From the NCBI GenBank assembly GCA_900315305.1, contig OMYS01000010.1, positions 1 to 44,996 of the forward strand: 44,996 bases of DNA, in the 5' to 3' direction. The notes beneath the pieces were generated by a model. That model searched no databases, was not told the origin of the DNA, and was given only the letters and a program-made list of their open reading frames with translations. Source of the DNA: an uncultured Eubacteriales bacterium (GTDB lineage: Bacteria > Bacillota > Clostridia > Lachnospirales > Lachnospiraceae). Both the position numbers and the translations under genes were made by a program. Shown here piece after piece: positions 16,058 through 24,371 of this stretch (its first letter is position 1; each line of letters begins with the position of its first letter).

Positions 16058-18301
16058 ATGGCTTCGAAAATAAATGAGAAAGAATCCGTGAAGACGGCCG
16101 GCGCAAAAACCGGAAAACCGGGAAAGAGCGGAGAGCCTGATTACGGGGCCCCGTCCAATTTCTGCAACCGCGAGCTGTCCTGGCTCCTGTTTGACAGGAG
16201 GTGCCTCTCCGAGGCGCGCGACCGGCAGATCGTTCCTCTGTTTGAGCGCCTCAAGTTCCTCTCAATTACCGCGTCGAACCTCGACGAGTTCTTCATGGTG
16301 CGGATCGCGTCCCTGAAGGATCAGGTGCACGCCGGCTACAAGGGAGTCGACATCGCAGGAATGACGCCGGAGCAGCAGCTTCAGGCCCTTTCTGTGAAGG
16401 TGCACGAATTTGTCCATGAGCAGTACAACACCTATTCGCGGATGCTGGTGCCGGCCCTCGGAAAGGCCGGGCTCGTCGTGCTTCAGGACGCAACGAATCT
16501 GACTGATGAGCAGAGCGCGTATCTCGATCAGTACTTCGAGAGAAGTGTCTACCCGGTCCTCACGCCGATGGCGCTCGACTCGTCCCGGCCGTTCCCGCTC
16601 GTCCGGAACAAGACGCTGAACATCGGGGCTCTCATTTCCCCGAAGGACGGCAGCGAGGAGCTCGTGAAGAAGGGAAAGAAGAAGGACGGCCTCGAATTTG
16701 CGACGGTCCAGGTGCCCTCTGTCCTTCCGCGCATCGTCGAGCTTCCGCGCATGGCGGACGGAAGAAGGGCCGTGATCCTTCTCGAGGAGGTGATCCGCCG
16801 GTACATCGGTACGCTGTTCCAGCACTATGACGTCATCTGCACGGCGGCATACCGGATCGAGAGAAATGCGGATCTCACGCTCGATGAGGAGGAGGCGGAG
16901 GACCTTCTCGTTGAGATCCAGAAGCAGCTGAAGAAGCGCCAGTGGGGCGAGGTGATCCGCCTCGAGGTGGAGGAAAATATTGACAAGAGGCTCCTTAAAA
17001 TTCTGCGCAAGGAATTCGGGACGGGAGAGGACGACATCTATTTTGCGGGCGGACCGCTTGATCTCACGTTCTGCATGAAGCTCTACGGTCTCGACGGCTT
17101 TGATGAATATAAGACACCGAAGTATACACCGGCCCCGGTCCCGGAGTTCATGAATGCGCCGGACGTCTTTGCGGCTATCCGGAAGCAGAATATTCTGGTC
17201 CACCACCCATACATGTCCTTTGACCCTGTTGTCGACTTTGTCCGCCAAGCGGCCGTGGATCCGGACGTCCTTGCGATCAAGCAGACGCTGTACCGGGTCA
17301 GCGGCAACTCGCCGATTATCGCAGCCCTCGCCAAGGCGGCCGACAACGGCAAGCAGGTCTGCGTGCTCGTCGAGCTGAAGGCGAGATTTGATGAGGAAAA
17401 TAATATTGCCTGGGCGAAGATGCTCGAGAAGGCCGGCTGCCATGTCATTTACGGTCTCCTCGGCCTCAAGGTCCACAGCAAGATCACGATGGTCGTCCGT
17501 CGCGAGGAGGAAGGAATTCGGAGATACGTTCATCTGGGGACCGGCAACTACAACGACTCGACGGCCAGACTCTACACGGACTGCGGGCTTTTTACCTGCG
17601 ACGCCGCGATTGGAGAGGATGCGACGGCCGTGTTCAACATGCTCTCGGGCTACTCGGAGCCGGACCGCTGGAACAAGCTTATCGTCGCTCCGATCTGGAT
17701 GAAGAAGCGGTTCCTCGCGATGATCAGACGCGAGGAGGAATTTGCAAAGGCCGGCCGGGAGGCATTTATCCGCGCGAAAATGAACTCCCTGTGCGATCCG
17801 GTGATCATAAAGGCGCTCTACGAGGCGTCTCACTACGGCGTGAAGATCGAGCTTCTCGTCCGCGGCATCTGCTGCCTGAAGGTCGGAATACCGGGCATTT
17901 CCGAGAATATTTCCGTGCGGTCAATCGTCGGAAATTTCCTTGAGCACTCGAGAATTTTCTGGTTCCACAACGACGGGGACGATGAGTTCTACATGGGCTC
18001 CGCGGACTGGATGCCGAGAAACCTCGACAAGCGTGTCGAGATTGTCTTCCCGGTCGAGGATGAGCGGCTGAAGAAGGAGGTCGCGCATATCCTGAACACG
18101 GAGTTCGAGGACAATGTAAAGGCCCATATCCTGCAGCCGGACGGCTCCTATCAGAAGATCGACAAGAGAGGCAAGGTGCTCGTGAACAGCCAGGAGCAGT
18201 TCTGCGTCGAGGCGTGGGCAAGAGTACCGAAGCTCCCGACGCCGCTCGAGGAGAGACGGTTTACGCCGGCGGAGCCGGTCGCGGAAGAAGAGGAGCCCTG
18301 A
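16058..18301 (+). CDS. ppk: Polyphosphate kinase 1
   Basis: A 747-residue PPK1 that reversibly builds inorganic polyphosphate from ATP. The N-terminal domain has FCNRELSWLLFDRR and FLSITASNLDEFFMVRI (about 30-90). The phospholipase D-like catalytic domains carry HHPYMSFDPVVDFVRQA, then GLKVHSKITMVVRR with the expected autophosphorylated histidine, and FHNDGDDEFYMGSADWMPRN. A lysine-rich leader of about 30 residues precedes the conserved core. ATG 16058 lies 5 bases after the ppx stop; a GTG at 16049 is an alternative. Co-transcription with ppx puts synthesis and breakdown under one promoter. Confidence 0.96.
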   Translation: MASKINEKESVKTAGAKTGKPGKSGEPDYGAPSNFCNRELSWLLFDRRCLSEARDRQIVPLFERLKFLSITASNLDEFFMVRIASLKDQVHAGYKGVDIAGMTPEQQLQALSVKVHEFVHEQYNTYSRMLVPALGKAGLVVLQDATNLTDEQSAYLDQYFERSVYPVLTPMALDSSRPFPLVRNKTLNIGALISPKDGSEELVKKGKKKDGLEFATVQVPSVLPRIVELPRMADGRRAVILLEEVIRRYIGTLFQHYDVICTAAYRIERNADLTLDEEEAEDLLVEIQKQLKKRQWGEVIRLEVEENIDKRLLKILRKEFGTGEDDIYFAGGPLDLTFCMKLYGLDGFDEYKTPKYTPAPVPEFMNAPDVFAAIRKQNILVHHPYMSFDPVVDFVRQAAVDPDVLAIKQTLYRVSGNSPIIAALAKAADNGKQVCVLVELKARFDEENNIAWAKMLEKAGCHVIYGLLGLKVHSKITMVVRREEEGIRRYVHLGTGNYNDSTARLYTDCGLFTCDAAIGEDATAVFNMLSGYSEPDRWNKLIVAPIWMKKRFLAMIRREEEFAKAGREAFIRAKMNSLCDPVIIKALYEASHYGVKIELLVRGICCLKVGIPGISENISVRSIVGNFLEHSRIFWFHNDGDDEFYMGSADWMPRNLDKRVEIVFPVEDERLKKEVAHILNTEFEDNVKAHILQPDGSYQKIDKRGKVLVNSQEQFCVEAWARVPKLPTPLEERRFTPAEPVAEEEEP

Positions 18302-18346
18302 AAGAGGCGCTCTTCATAAGCAGACGAAGTTTACAAAGAAAGACAG

Positions 18347-18397
18347 AGTAAGGGACGCGCGTCATGCGCGTCCCTTACTAAAAGGTGCTGAATCATA
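18347..18397 (+). repeat. Perfect 14-bp hairpin followed by a solo repeat end
   Basis: AGTAAGGGACGCGC (18347-18360) and GCGCGTCCCTTACT (18366-18379) pair exactly around a 5-base loop. The following GGTGCTGAATCATAAC (18384-18399) matches the right end of the multi-hairpin repeats. No T-run follows, so if it ends ppk transcription it does so atypically. Confidence 0.55.
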
Positions 18398-18422
18398 ACA
18401 AAAGAGAGGCAGATTCTAATAT

Positions 18423-19046
18423 ATGGAATTTCAGATCAGAGGGACAGAGAAAAAGAAGGAGGAAATTACGCCGGAGGAGCTGGAAAAGAGAATGCTCACC
18501 TGGCCAGACTGCTATTACAAGGAGCGGTCTGCAGCCGTACGGATGGCGCTTCTTGACGAGGCGGATAAGCGGGGGCTCACGCCGGAGCAGAATCAGGTCC
18601 GGCGGCGTCTCTTTGCGCTCCGCTACAAGAAGGAGACGGGCGGGGAGACGGCGGACCTCTATATGCGCCAGTGGATGAATATGCGGTTCCTCGAGCAGAG
18701 CAGCAGCGGCCTCTTCTCCCGGAAAAAGCCGGCGAAGGTGACAAAGCTTCTTGATGCGATGGGCTTTCAGGAAATGAAGACAGAAGAGGAGAAGCGCCTT
18801 CTCTACCAGGAAATCTACCATCTGGCCATGCTCTACATCGCCCTCTGCCAGGAGGACAAGCAGTTCGGATCCGTGATCTTCGGGTTCGGGACAGTGAAGG
18901 AGAGCACGCTCATTGACCGGATCAGAAATGAGATAAGAATCGTCGCGGTCGATGTCCCGAAGGAGTTCGGCTGCGAGAAGGAGTGCCGGATCTGGTCGGA
19001 CGCGATTCTCGCGGCCTACGAGGATATATTCGGACACGAGGGATGA
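18423..19046 (+). CDS. Conserved hypothetical protein
   Basis: A 207-residue helical, highly charged protein without signal peptide or membrane segments. Recognisable blocks are EITPEELEKRMLTWPDCYYK near the N-terminus, a middle LLDAMGFQEMKTEEEKRLLY, and a C-terminal hydrophobic helix ending in ILAAYEDIFGHEG. Similar uncharacterised proteins occur in Lachnospiraceae (possibly the DUF6553 group, which I cannot confirm). The ribosome binding site is weak. It stands between ppk and serC; function unknown. Confidence 0.7.
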   Translation: MEFQIRGTEKKKEEITPEELEKRMLTWPDCYYKERSAAVRMALLDEADKRGLTPEQNQVRRRLFALRYKKETGGETADLYMRQWMNMRFLEQSSSGLFSRKKPAKVTKLLDAMGFQEMKTEEEKRLLYQEIYHLAMLYIALCQEDKQFGSVIFGFGTVKESTLIDRIRNEIRIVAVDVPKEFGCEKECRIWSDAILAAYEDIFGHEG

Positions 19047-19061
19047 AATCTAGAAACGTCA

Positions 19062-19090
19062 TTGCATTATCCCGACTAAAATGCTAGAAT
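19062..19090 (+). promoter_or_regulatory. Extended -10 promoter of serC
   Basis: TTGCAT (19062-19067), a 17-base spacer and TAGAAT (19085-19090) preceded by TGC. The -10 region TGCTAGAAT is identical to that of gdhA. Confidence 0.7.
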
Positions 19091-19134
19091 TTAACCTTGT
19101 AATCTTCTAAACCGCATCCAAAGGAGGAAATCAC

Positions 19135-20226
19135 ATGTTAGATGGTAGAATCTACAACTTTTCAGCCGGCCCGTCCATCCTGCCGGAACCGGTACTTTTA
19201 AAAGTCCAGAAGGAGCTTCTCAACTGCAATGGCTCCGGTATGTCCGTTCTGGAGATGAGCCATCGATCCAAGGTGTTTGATGATATTATCAACCAGGCCG
19301 TTCAGAACGTGAAGGATGTCATGAACGTTCCGGACAACTACACGATTCTCTTCCTTCACGGCGGCGCCTCGGCTATGTTCGCGGCGATCCCGCTGAACCT
19401 CGGCACGAAGTCGGGAGTCGCAGACTATATCGTGAGCGGCAATTTTTCAGGTCTTGCCCAGAAGGAAGCGGCCAAGTACCTGAAGGAGGCAAGAATTGCC
19501 GGCAGCTCAAAGGACGACAATTTCAACCATATCCCGACACAGGAGGAGCTGAACCTTGATCCGAACGCGGACTACGTCCATGTCTGCTGGAACAACACGA
19601 TCTTCGGTACAACATACAAATATATTCCGGAGACGGGCAATGTTCCGCTCGTTGCGGACATGTCCTCGAGCATTATGTCCGAGCCGGTCGATGTCAGCAA
19701 ATTCGCGATGATCTACGCGGGCGTTCAGAAGAACCTCGCTCCGGCTGGCCTTGCGCTCTGCATCATCCGCAATGACCTTCTCGGTGAGCCGATGGGCATC
19801 TGCCCGAAGATCTGGGACTTCAAGAAGGAGGCTGAGAAGAACTCCATGCTGAATACACCGGCATGCTTCCAGATCTATATGGTGAAGCTCGTCACCGACT
19901 GGATTAAGGAGACAGGCGGTCTTGAGGCCATGAAGAAGAGAAATGAAGAAAAGGCAGCCATCCTCTACGACTACCTCGATTCGCAGACCTTCTTCAAGAC
20001 ATCCGTCCGCAAGTCTGACCGCTCGATGATGAACGTCACATTCCGCACGGGAAATGACGAGCTCGACAAGGAATTTGTCGCGGGGCAGGCAGCTCACGGC
20101 TTCAGCAACCTGAAGGGACACCGTCTTGTCGGCGGCATGCGTGCGTCTATCTACAACGCGATGCCGAAGGAAGGCGTTGAGGCGCTCGTCAAGTACATGG
20201 ATGAGTTCGCAAAGGCTCATCAGTAA
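19135..20226 (+). CDS. serC: Phosphoserine aminotransferase
   Basis: A 363-residue class V PLP aminotransferase that converts 3-phosphohydroxypyruvate and glutamate to phosphoserine. The N-terminal signature YNFSAGPSILPEPVL and the MSVLEMSHRS block are intact. The Schiff-base lysine is K199 in YAGVQKNLAPAG. The C-terminus has GHRLVGGMRASIYNAMP, typical of SerC. Strong AAAGGAGG ribosome binding site. The following DUF1015 gene is a common neighbour of serine-synthesis genes. No serA is present in the window. Confidence 0.96.
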   Translation: MLDGRIYNFSAGPSILPEPVLLKVQKELLNCNGSGMSVLEMSHRSKVFDDIINQAVQNVKDVMNVPDNYTILFLHGGASAMFAAIPLNLGTKSGVADYIVSGNFSGLAQKEAAKYLKEARIAGSSKDDNFNHIPTQEELNLDPNADYVHVCWNNTIFGTTYKYIPETGNVPLVADMSSSIMSEPVDVSKFAMIYAGVQKNLAPAGLALCIIRNDLLGEPMGICPKIWDFKKEAEKNSMLNTPACFQIYMVKLVTDWIKETGGLEAMKKRNEEKAAILYDYLDSQTFFKTSVRKSDRSMMNVTFRTGNDELDKEFVAGQAAHGFSNLKGHRLVGGMRASIYNAMPKEGVEALVKYMDEFAKAHQ

Positions 20227-20247
20227 TTGTAAAGAAACTGCAGATCC

Positions 20248-20279
20248 GGTCCGCGGCCGCGTGCCGCGGGCCCCTTTTT
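20248..20279 (+). terminator. Intrinsic terminator between serC and the DUF1015 gene
   Basis: A 10-bp GC stem (20248-20257 with 20263-20272, one G-U pair) with a 5-base loop, followed by CCTTTTTA. It lies only about 25 bases before the next start codon, so some read-through or a hidden promoter must serve the DUF1015 gene. Confidence 0.75.
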
Positions 20280-20301
20280 ATTCTTGCTTGGGAGACATAC
20301 A

Positions 20302-21573
20302 ATGGCAATATTCAGACCGTTCAAGGCAGTAAGACCGACCCCGGAGCTCGCGAAGGATGTCGCGGCTCTTCCGTATGATGTCATGAATTCAGAGGAGGCG
20401 CGGGAGATGGTCAAGGGAAATCCCGTGTCCTTTCTTCACATTGACAGGGCGGAGATTGATCTTCCGGAGGGAACCGATCCCTACAGCGCGCAGGTCTATC
20501 AGAAGGCCGCGGAGACAATGAACGCGCGCATTGCGGACGGAACATACATCACGGACGATGAGCTGTGCTATTACATCTACCGTCTCACGATGAACGGCAG
20601 AAGTCAGGCGGGCATTGTCGGCTGCGCGTCCATCGATGACTATATGAACGGCACCATCAAAAAGCATGAGCTGACGGTCGAGGCCAAGGAGCAGGACCGC
20701 ATCCGCCATGTGGACGCGCTCGATGCGAACACGGGAATCATTTTCCTGACCTTCCGCGGCAGCGAGACGATCGAGAACGCTATGAAGACGATCATGGCGC
20801 ATGAGACTCCGATCTATGATTTCACGGAGGAGGACGGTATCCGCCATGAGGTCTGGAAGGTCGACGCGTCAAGAGACGAGGAGCTTCAGAGCGCATTTGC
20901 CGCTGTTCCGTGCCTCTATATCGCGGACGGCCATCATCGCGCGGCCTCGGCAGTGAAGGTCGGTATGAAGCGCAGGAAGGAAGCAGGAAGCTGGACGGGA
21001 AATGAGGAGTTCAATTTCTTCCTCGCCGCGGCGTTCCCGTCATCTGAGCTTGCGATCTGGGACTATAACCGCTACGTACACGACCTGAACGGGCTTACGG
21101 AGCAGGAATTCATGGACCGCATCGGGACGTACTTCGAGGTCAGAAAATTCGATGCGCAGCCGGACGGCTCTTCAGAGAAGGCTCTCGCCGCAGTCAAGCC
21201 GAAGGAGAAGCACACCTTCAGCATGTACATGAGCGGAACCTGGTATGGCCTTAAGGCAAAGCCGGCGGCCTACGATGAGGCAGACGTTGTGAGCCAGCTC
21301 GATGTGACGATTCTCCAGAACAGGCTACTTGCGCCGGTGCTCGGGATCGGAGATCCGCGCACGGACGGGAGAATTTCATTTGTCGGAGGAATCAGGGGAC
21401 TGGCAGAGCTTGTCAGACTGACGGACAACGGAGGAGGAGTTGCCTTCGCGATGTACCCGACGACGCTCGATGACCTCATGCGCATTGCGGATGAGGGAAA
21501 GATCATGCCGCCGAAATCCACATGGTTCGAGCCGAAGCTCAGATCAGGGCTTCTGATCCACAGGCTCAGCTGA
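20302..21573 (+). CDS. DUF1015 family protein
   Basis: A 423-residue DUF1015 protein. Signatures are the N-terminal IFRPFKAVRPTPELAKDVAA and PYDVMNSEEAR, FLHIDRAEIDLPEGTDPYS, and the histidine-rich IADGHHRAASA near residue 215, whose shape suggests a metal or phosphate site. GDPRTDGRISFVGGIRG lies in the C-terminal half. The biochemical role is not established; its frequent location next to serC/serA suggests a link to serine metabolism, and that is inference. ATG 20302 is chosen for the family start MAIFRPF and the GGGAG upstream. Confidence 0.9.
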   Translation: MAIFRPFKAVRPTPELAKDVAALPYDVMNSEEAREMVKGNPVSFLHIDRAEIDLPEGTDPYSAQVYQKAAETMNARIADGTYITDDELCYYIYRLTMNGRSQAGIVGCASIDDYMNGTIKKHELTVEAKEQDRIRHVDALDANTGIIFLTFRGSETIENAMKTIMAHETPIYDFTEEDGIRHEVWKVDASRDEELQSAFAAVPCLYIADGHHRAASAVKVGMKRRKEAGSWTGNEEFNFFLAAAFPSSELAIWDYNRYVHDLNGLTEQEFMDRIGTYFEVRKFDAQPDGSSEKALAAVKPKEKHTFSMYMSGTWYGLKAKPAAYDEADVVSQLDVTILQNRLLAPVLGIGDPRTDGRISFVGGIRGLAELVRLTDNGGGVAFAMYPTTLDDLMRIADEGKIMPPKSTWFEPKLRSGLLIHRLS

Positions 21574-21580
21574 CATAATC

Positions 21581-21613
21581 AGGGACGGAATCCGTATGGA
21601 TGCCGCCCCTTTT
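21581..21613 (+). terminator. Intrinsic terminator after the DUF1015 gene
   Basis: Arms 21581-21593 and 21598-21610 pair with two mismatches around GTAT, followed by TTTT. Confidence 0.7.
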
Positions 21614-21691
21614 CTGTGGTAAGATAGAAAAAATGATAATCTTAAGCCGGCAGACCGGGCCGGCAAAAAGGGGCGGGAGGAACTTCAATAC

Positions 21692-23047
21692 ATGGCGAGG
21701 ACAAGAAACCGGCGCTTTCTGGGAATTCCCGATGAATTCTGGATCGGCTTTGTGATCATGGTCGGCTGTTTTCTGAAGCTGGTCTATGACACAAGGATCT
21801 CATACAGTGCATTTACGATCAACGCGGGCTCCTGGATGGAATTTGCAGACGGACACCCGAATCCCGGACACATCGGCCTCATGCAGTATTACATGACGGT
21901 CATGCACCTTCCGGACTTCGATCCGCGGACGGTCACCTGTTATTCGAATCCTCCATTTTACTACATACTCTGCGCGGCAATTCTGAAGATTATTCATCAG
22001 ATGATGGGATGGCAGATCGGGACCTGTCTGCACTGCCTGCTGTGCCTGAATGCGATCTATGTGCTGGTCGGCGAGATCTGCGGCATCATTATGGCTGTCG
22101 GCTTCGGAATCCGGGACAGGAAGCTTGTGGTCACGATTCTGATTCTGACGTTTTTCCCCGGCTTCTACAACCTGACGAGCACGCTCGACGGGACCGCCTT
22201 CTGCTACATGTGCATGATGCTTGCGCTTAATGCGGCGAGGTCGTGGTATGTGTCAAGACGAAGCAAGACGCTGAGAACCTGTGGCATCTGGCTCGGCATC
22301 GGCATGATGACGAGCTACGCGGCAATCATCACGCTTCCGGCGATGATCGTTCTCTTTCGGAACGGCTGCATCGACGGGCGGAGAAGCGAGGTGCCGTACA
22401 GAAAGCAGTTCCGCACCTTTATTATTCTGGCGGCTGCTCTGGGCCTGTGGTGGCCTCTGTACCTCTTTTTCCGGTTCGGGATCCGGCCGTTTTACGTCGA
22501 CAGGACGGGGATGACGCGCGTTCACGGAAATCTCTTGAGCCGGCTGCTTCTGCCTTCGATGCAGACGCTGACGACCCATCTCCACACGGTCGGCGATGCG
22601 TCCCGCGAGTCAAATATCTGGGCCCAGACCTTTAAGACGGCTCTTGTTGATTTTAAGGCGCTCAACCTGCGGCTTGTCGTGGTGAACGGCCTTGCCGTTC
22701 TCACGCTGCTTCTGTCGGTTATAATCTGCATCCTTGCACATATCATGTGGATCTGGTCGGACCTGTCGCAGCGGGTGGATCATGTGCAGAGAAATTTTCT
22801 TCTGATCGGGTACCTGGCGATGCTCGGCGGATATATCTATATCTGTGGGCGGTATCCGTATATAGAGACGATGCGGTTTTCCTCCATTATGCCGCTGTTT
22901 ACATTTCCGGTCATCGGAATGGGACTTTGCGGAGAGGGGACGCCGGATGACAACATGTTTGAAAAGGTGACGACGAATATCATGGACGCGCTGGTTCTGA
23001 TATTCTCGATTCTGGTAGCATTTCTGTTCGGATTTTATGCTGTATAA
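21692..23047 (+). CDS. Polytopic membrane protein, possible GT-C-type glycosyltransferase
   Basis: A 451-residue integral membrane protein with about ten hydrophobic segments, from FWIGFVIMVGCFLKLVY (about 17-33) to the C-terminal ALVLIFSILVAFLFGFYAV. After the first segment comes a long extracytoplasmic-type loop with FADGHPNPGHIGLMQYY and TCYSNPPFYYILCA. The PPFYY element and the overall layout recall lipid-phosphate-sugar dependent GT-C enzymes of the PMT/ArnT type, but no acidic catalytic motif is certain. It has a good GGGAGGAA ribosome binding site. Neighbours give no substrate clue. Membrane location is certain; activity is inferred. Confidence 0.75.
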   Translation: MARTRNRRFLGIPDEFWIGFVIMVGCFLKLVYDTRISYSAFTINAGSWMEFADGHPNPGHIGLMQYYMTVMHLPDFDPRTVTCYSNPPFYYILCAAILKIIHQMMGWQIGTCLHCLLCLNAIYVLVGEICGIIMAVGFGIRDRKLVVTILILTFFPGFYNLTSTLDGTAFCYMCMMLALNAARSWYVSRRSKTLRTCGIWLGIGMMTSYAAIITLPAMIVLFRNGCIDGRRSEVPYRKQFRTFIILAAALGLWWPLYLFFRFGIRPFYVDRTGMTRVHGNLLSRLLLPSMQTLTTHLHTVGDASRESNIWAQTFKTALVDFKALNLRLVVVNGLAVLTLLLSVIICILAHIMWIWSDLSQRVDHVQRNFLLIGYLAMLGGYIYICGRYPYIETMRFSSIMPLFTFPVIGMGLCGEGTPDDNMFEKVTTNIMDALVLIFSILVAFLFGFYAV

Positions 23048-23145
23048 AATGAGATGCCGGGGCAGAGTACCGCAAAGTGCCTGTGCTCTGACATCCGATA
23101 GCTTTGGTAACTGACATCATGCATGGATTGACGAGGTGAACTGCT

Positions 23146-24279
23146 ATGGAGCTGTATATTGCCGGAGGGTGTGCGGAGCATGGAAGAAACTGCTTTCTCG
23201 TAAAGGGAAAGAAGGTGAGCTTTCTCGTGGATGCGGGGCTCATGAAGGAGAAGGCGGGGACGCCGTATCCGCATCTGACCGATGAGCAGATCGCGGGTGC
23301 GGACTATCTGTTTCTGACGCATTGTCACACGGACCACACGGGCGCCTTGCTGTGGCTTTATGAGCACGGGTTCCGCGGGCGTGTGTATGCGTCGAGGGCA
23401 ACGCTCGATATGATTAACGGCAGCATCCGTCACGCGAAGGCTGTCGATGAGATCTGCGGGCCGCGCGAGCAGTTCCGGGTCGGCGACCGCCTCCGCGTCC
23501 GGTGGGGGAGAAGCGGCCACTGCATCGGGAGCGTGTGGTTCAGGTTCCGCGTGGGGGATAAGACGATCCTTTTCAGCGGTGACTACACGGAGCACTCCCT
23601 GGCGTACCGCTGCGACAGGCTGCGGGACATAAGGGCGGACATCGCGGTGCTCGACTGCGCCTACGGCCGGGACGACGGCGACGGAAAGACGCTGAAAAAT
23701 GCATTTCGCGGGAGAATGAGGGAGCTTGCCGCGGAGGACGGGCCGCTGATGTTCCCGGTTCCTGCCCACGGGCGCGGCGCGGACGTGATCCGGGAGCTTG
23801 CCGCATGCCGTGTGAGGACGGCGGCCGACCCGGGGCTGTGCGCGGAGATCCAGAACCCGGAGTACAGGCGGTGGCTCAGGAAATCCTTCCGGGAGGACCT
23901 GCAGGGCATCTCATTTGCCAATCCGGAGAAAACAGTGCAGGCGCTTGCGGATGCGGAGGACCGGCGCGCTGGCATCCTCGTGAGGGACTCCCAGCTGCGC
24001 GATGAGGGGAACCGGGAGATGACGGACCGCGTCCTTGGCGCCGGCGGACATATTGTCCTGACAGGCAAGCAGGACCCGGCGAGCTACGCAAGGCTCCTCT
24101 TAAAGAGCGGAAGGGCTGAGTTTGACCGCATCCCGGTTCATCAGAATACGGCGGACATGGAGAAGCTGATGCGGACGAACCGCTTCAGGTTCGTGATCCC
24201 GTACCACTGCCGGCAGGAGCTTTCGTTTGATGACAGGCGTGTTCTGACGGTGAGAACAGGTGACACCGTGCGTTTTTAA
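23146..24279 (+). CDS. Metallo-beta-lactamase-fold hydrolase resembling beta-CASP nucleases
   Basis: A 377-residue cytosolic protein. The metal site is clear: LTHCHTDHTGAL (near residue 62, an HxHxDH motif), SGHCIGSVWF (near 122) and FSGDYTEHS (near 144). PVPAHGRGADVIREL near 205 resembles the beta-CASP insertion seen in RNA-processing and mRNA 3'-end nucleases. The C-terminal IPYHCRQEL may supply the last histidine. It is shorter than RNase J and lacks its C-terminal domain. Nuclease activity is inferred, and a small-molecule hydrolase is possible. Confidence 0.8.
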   Translation: MELYIAGGCAEHGRNCFLVKGKKVSFLVDAGLMKEKAGTPYPHLTDEQIAGADYLFLTHCHTDHTGALLWLYEHGFRGRVYASRATLDMINGSIRHAKAVDEICGPREQFRVGDRLRVRWGRSGHCIGSVWFRFRVGDKTILFSGDYTEHSLAYRCDRLRDIRADIAVLDCAYGRDDGDGKTLKNAFRGRMRELAAEDGPLMFPVPAHGRGADVIRELAACRVRTAADPGLCAEIQNPEYRRWLRKSFREDLQGISFANPEKTVQALADAEDRRAGILVRDSQLRDEGNREMTDRVLGAGGHIVLTGKQDPASYARLLLKSGRAEFDRIPVHQNTADMEKLMRTNRFRFVIPYHCRQELSFDDRRVLTVRTGDTVRF

Positions 24280-24297
24280 TTATCGCGCACAAATATG

Positions 24298-24326
24298 TGG
24301 AAAAAATTCGTCTCATGGTCTATACT
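24298..24326 (+). promoter_or_regulatory. Candidate promoter of the lactonase-family gene
   Basis: TGGAAA (24298-24303), a 17-base spacer and TATACT (24321-24326) in an AT-rich gap. Confidence 0.45.
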
Positions 24327-24371
24327 TTTATTAAGTTTTAACAGTACATACACTGTAAGGAGTAAGGAACT

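Noticed and set aside
16262..17833. 523-codon open frame on the minus strand inside ppk
   Set aside because: Same cause. No ribosome binding site or known domain, and ppk is intact on the plus strand.
18347..18379. Hairpin after ppk as a standard intrinsic terminator
   Set aside because: The stem is perfect but AAAAGG, not a T-run, follows. It is listed as a repeat-associated hairpin instead.
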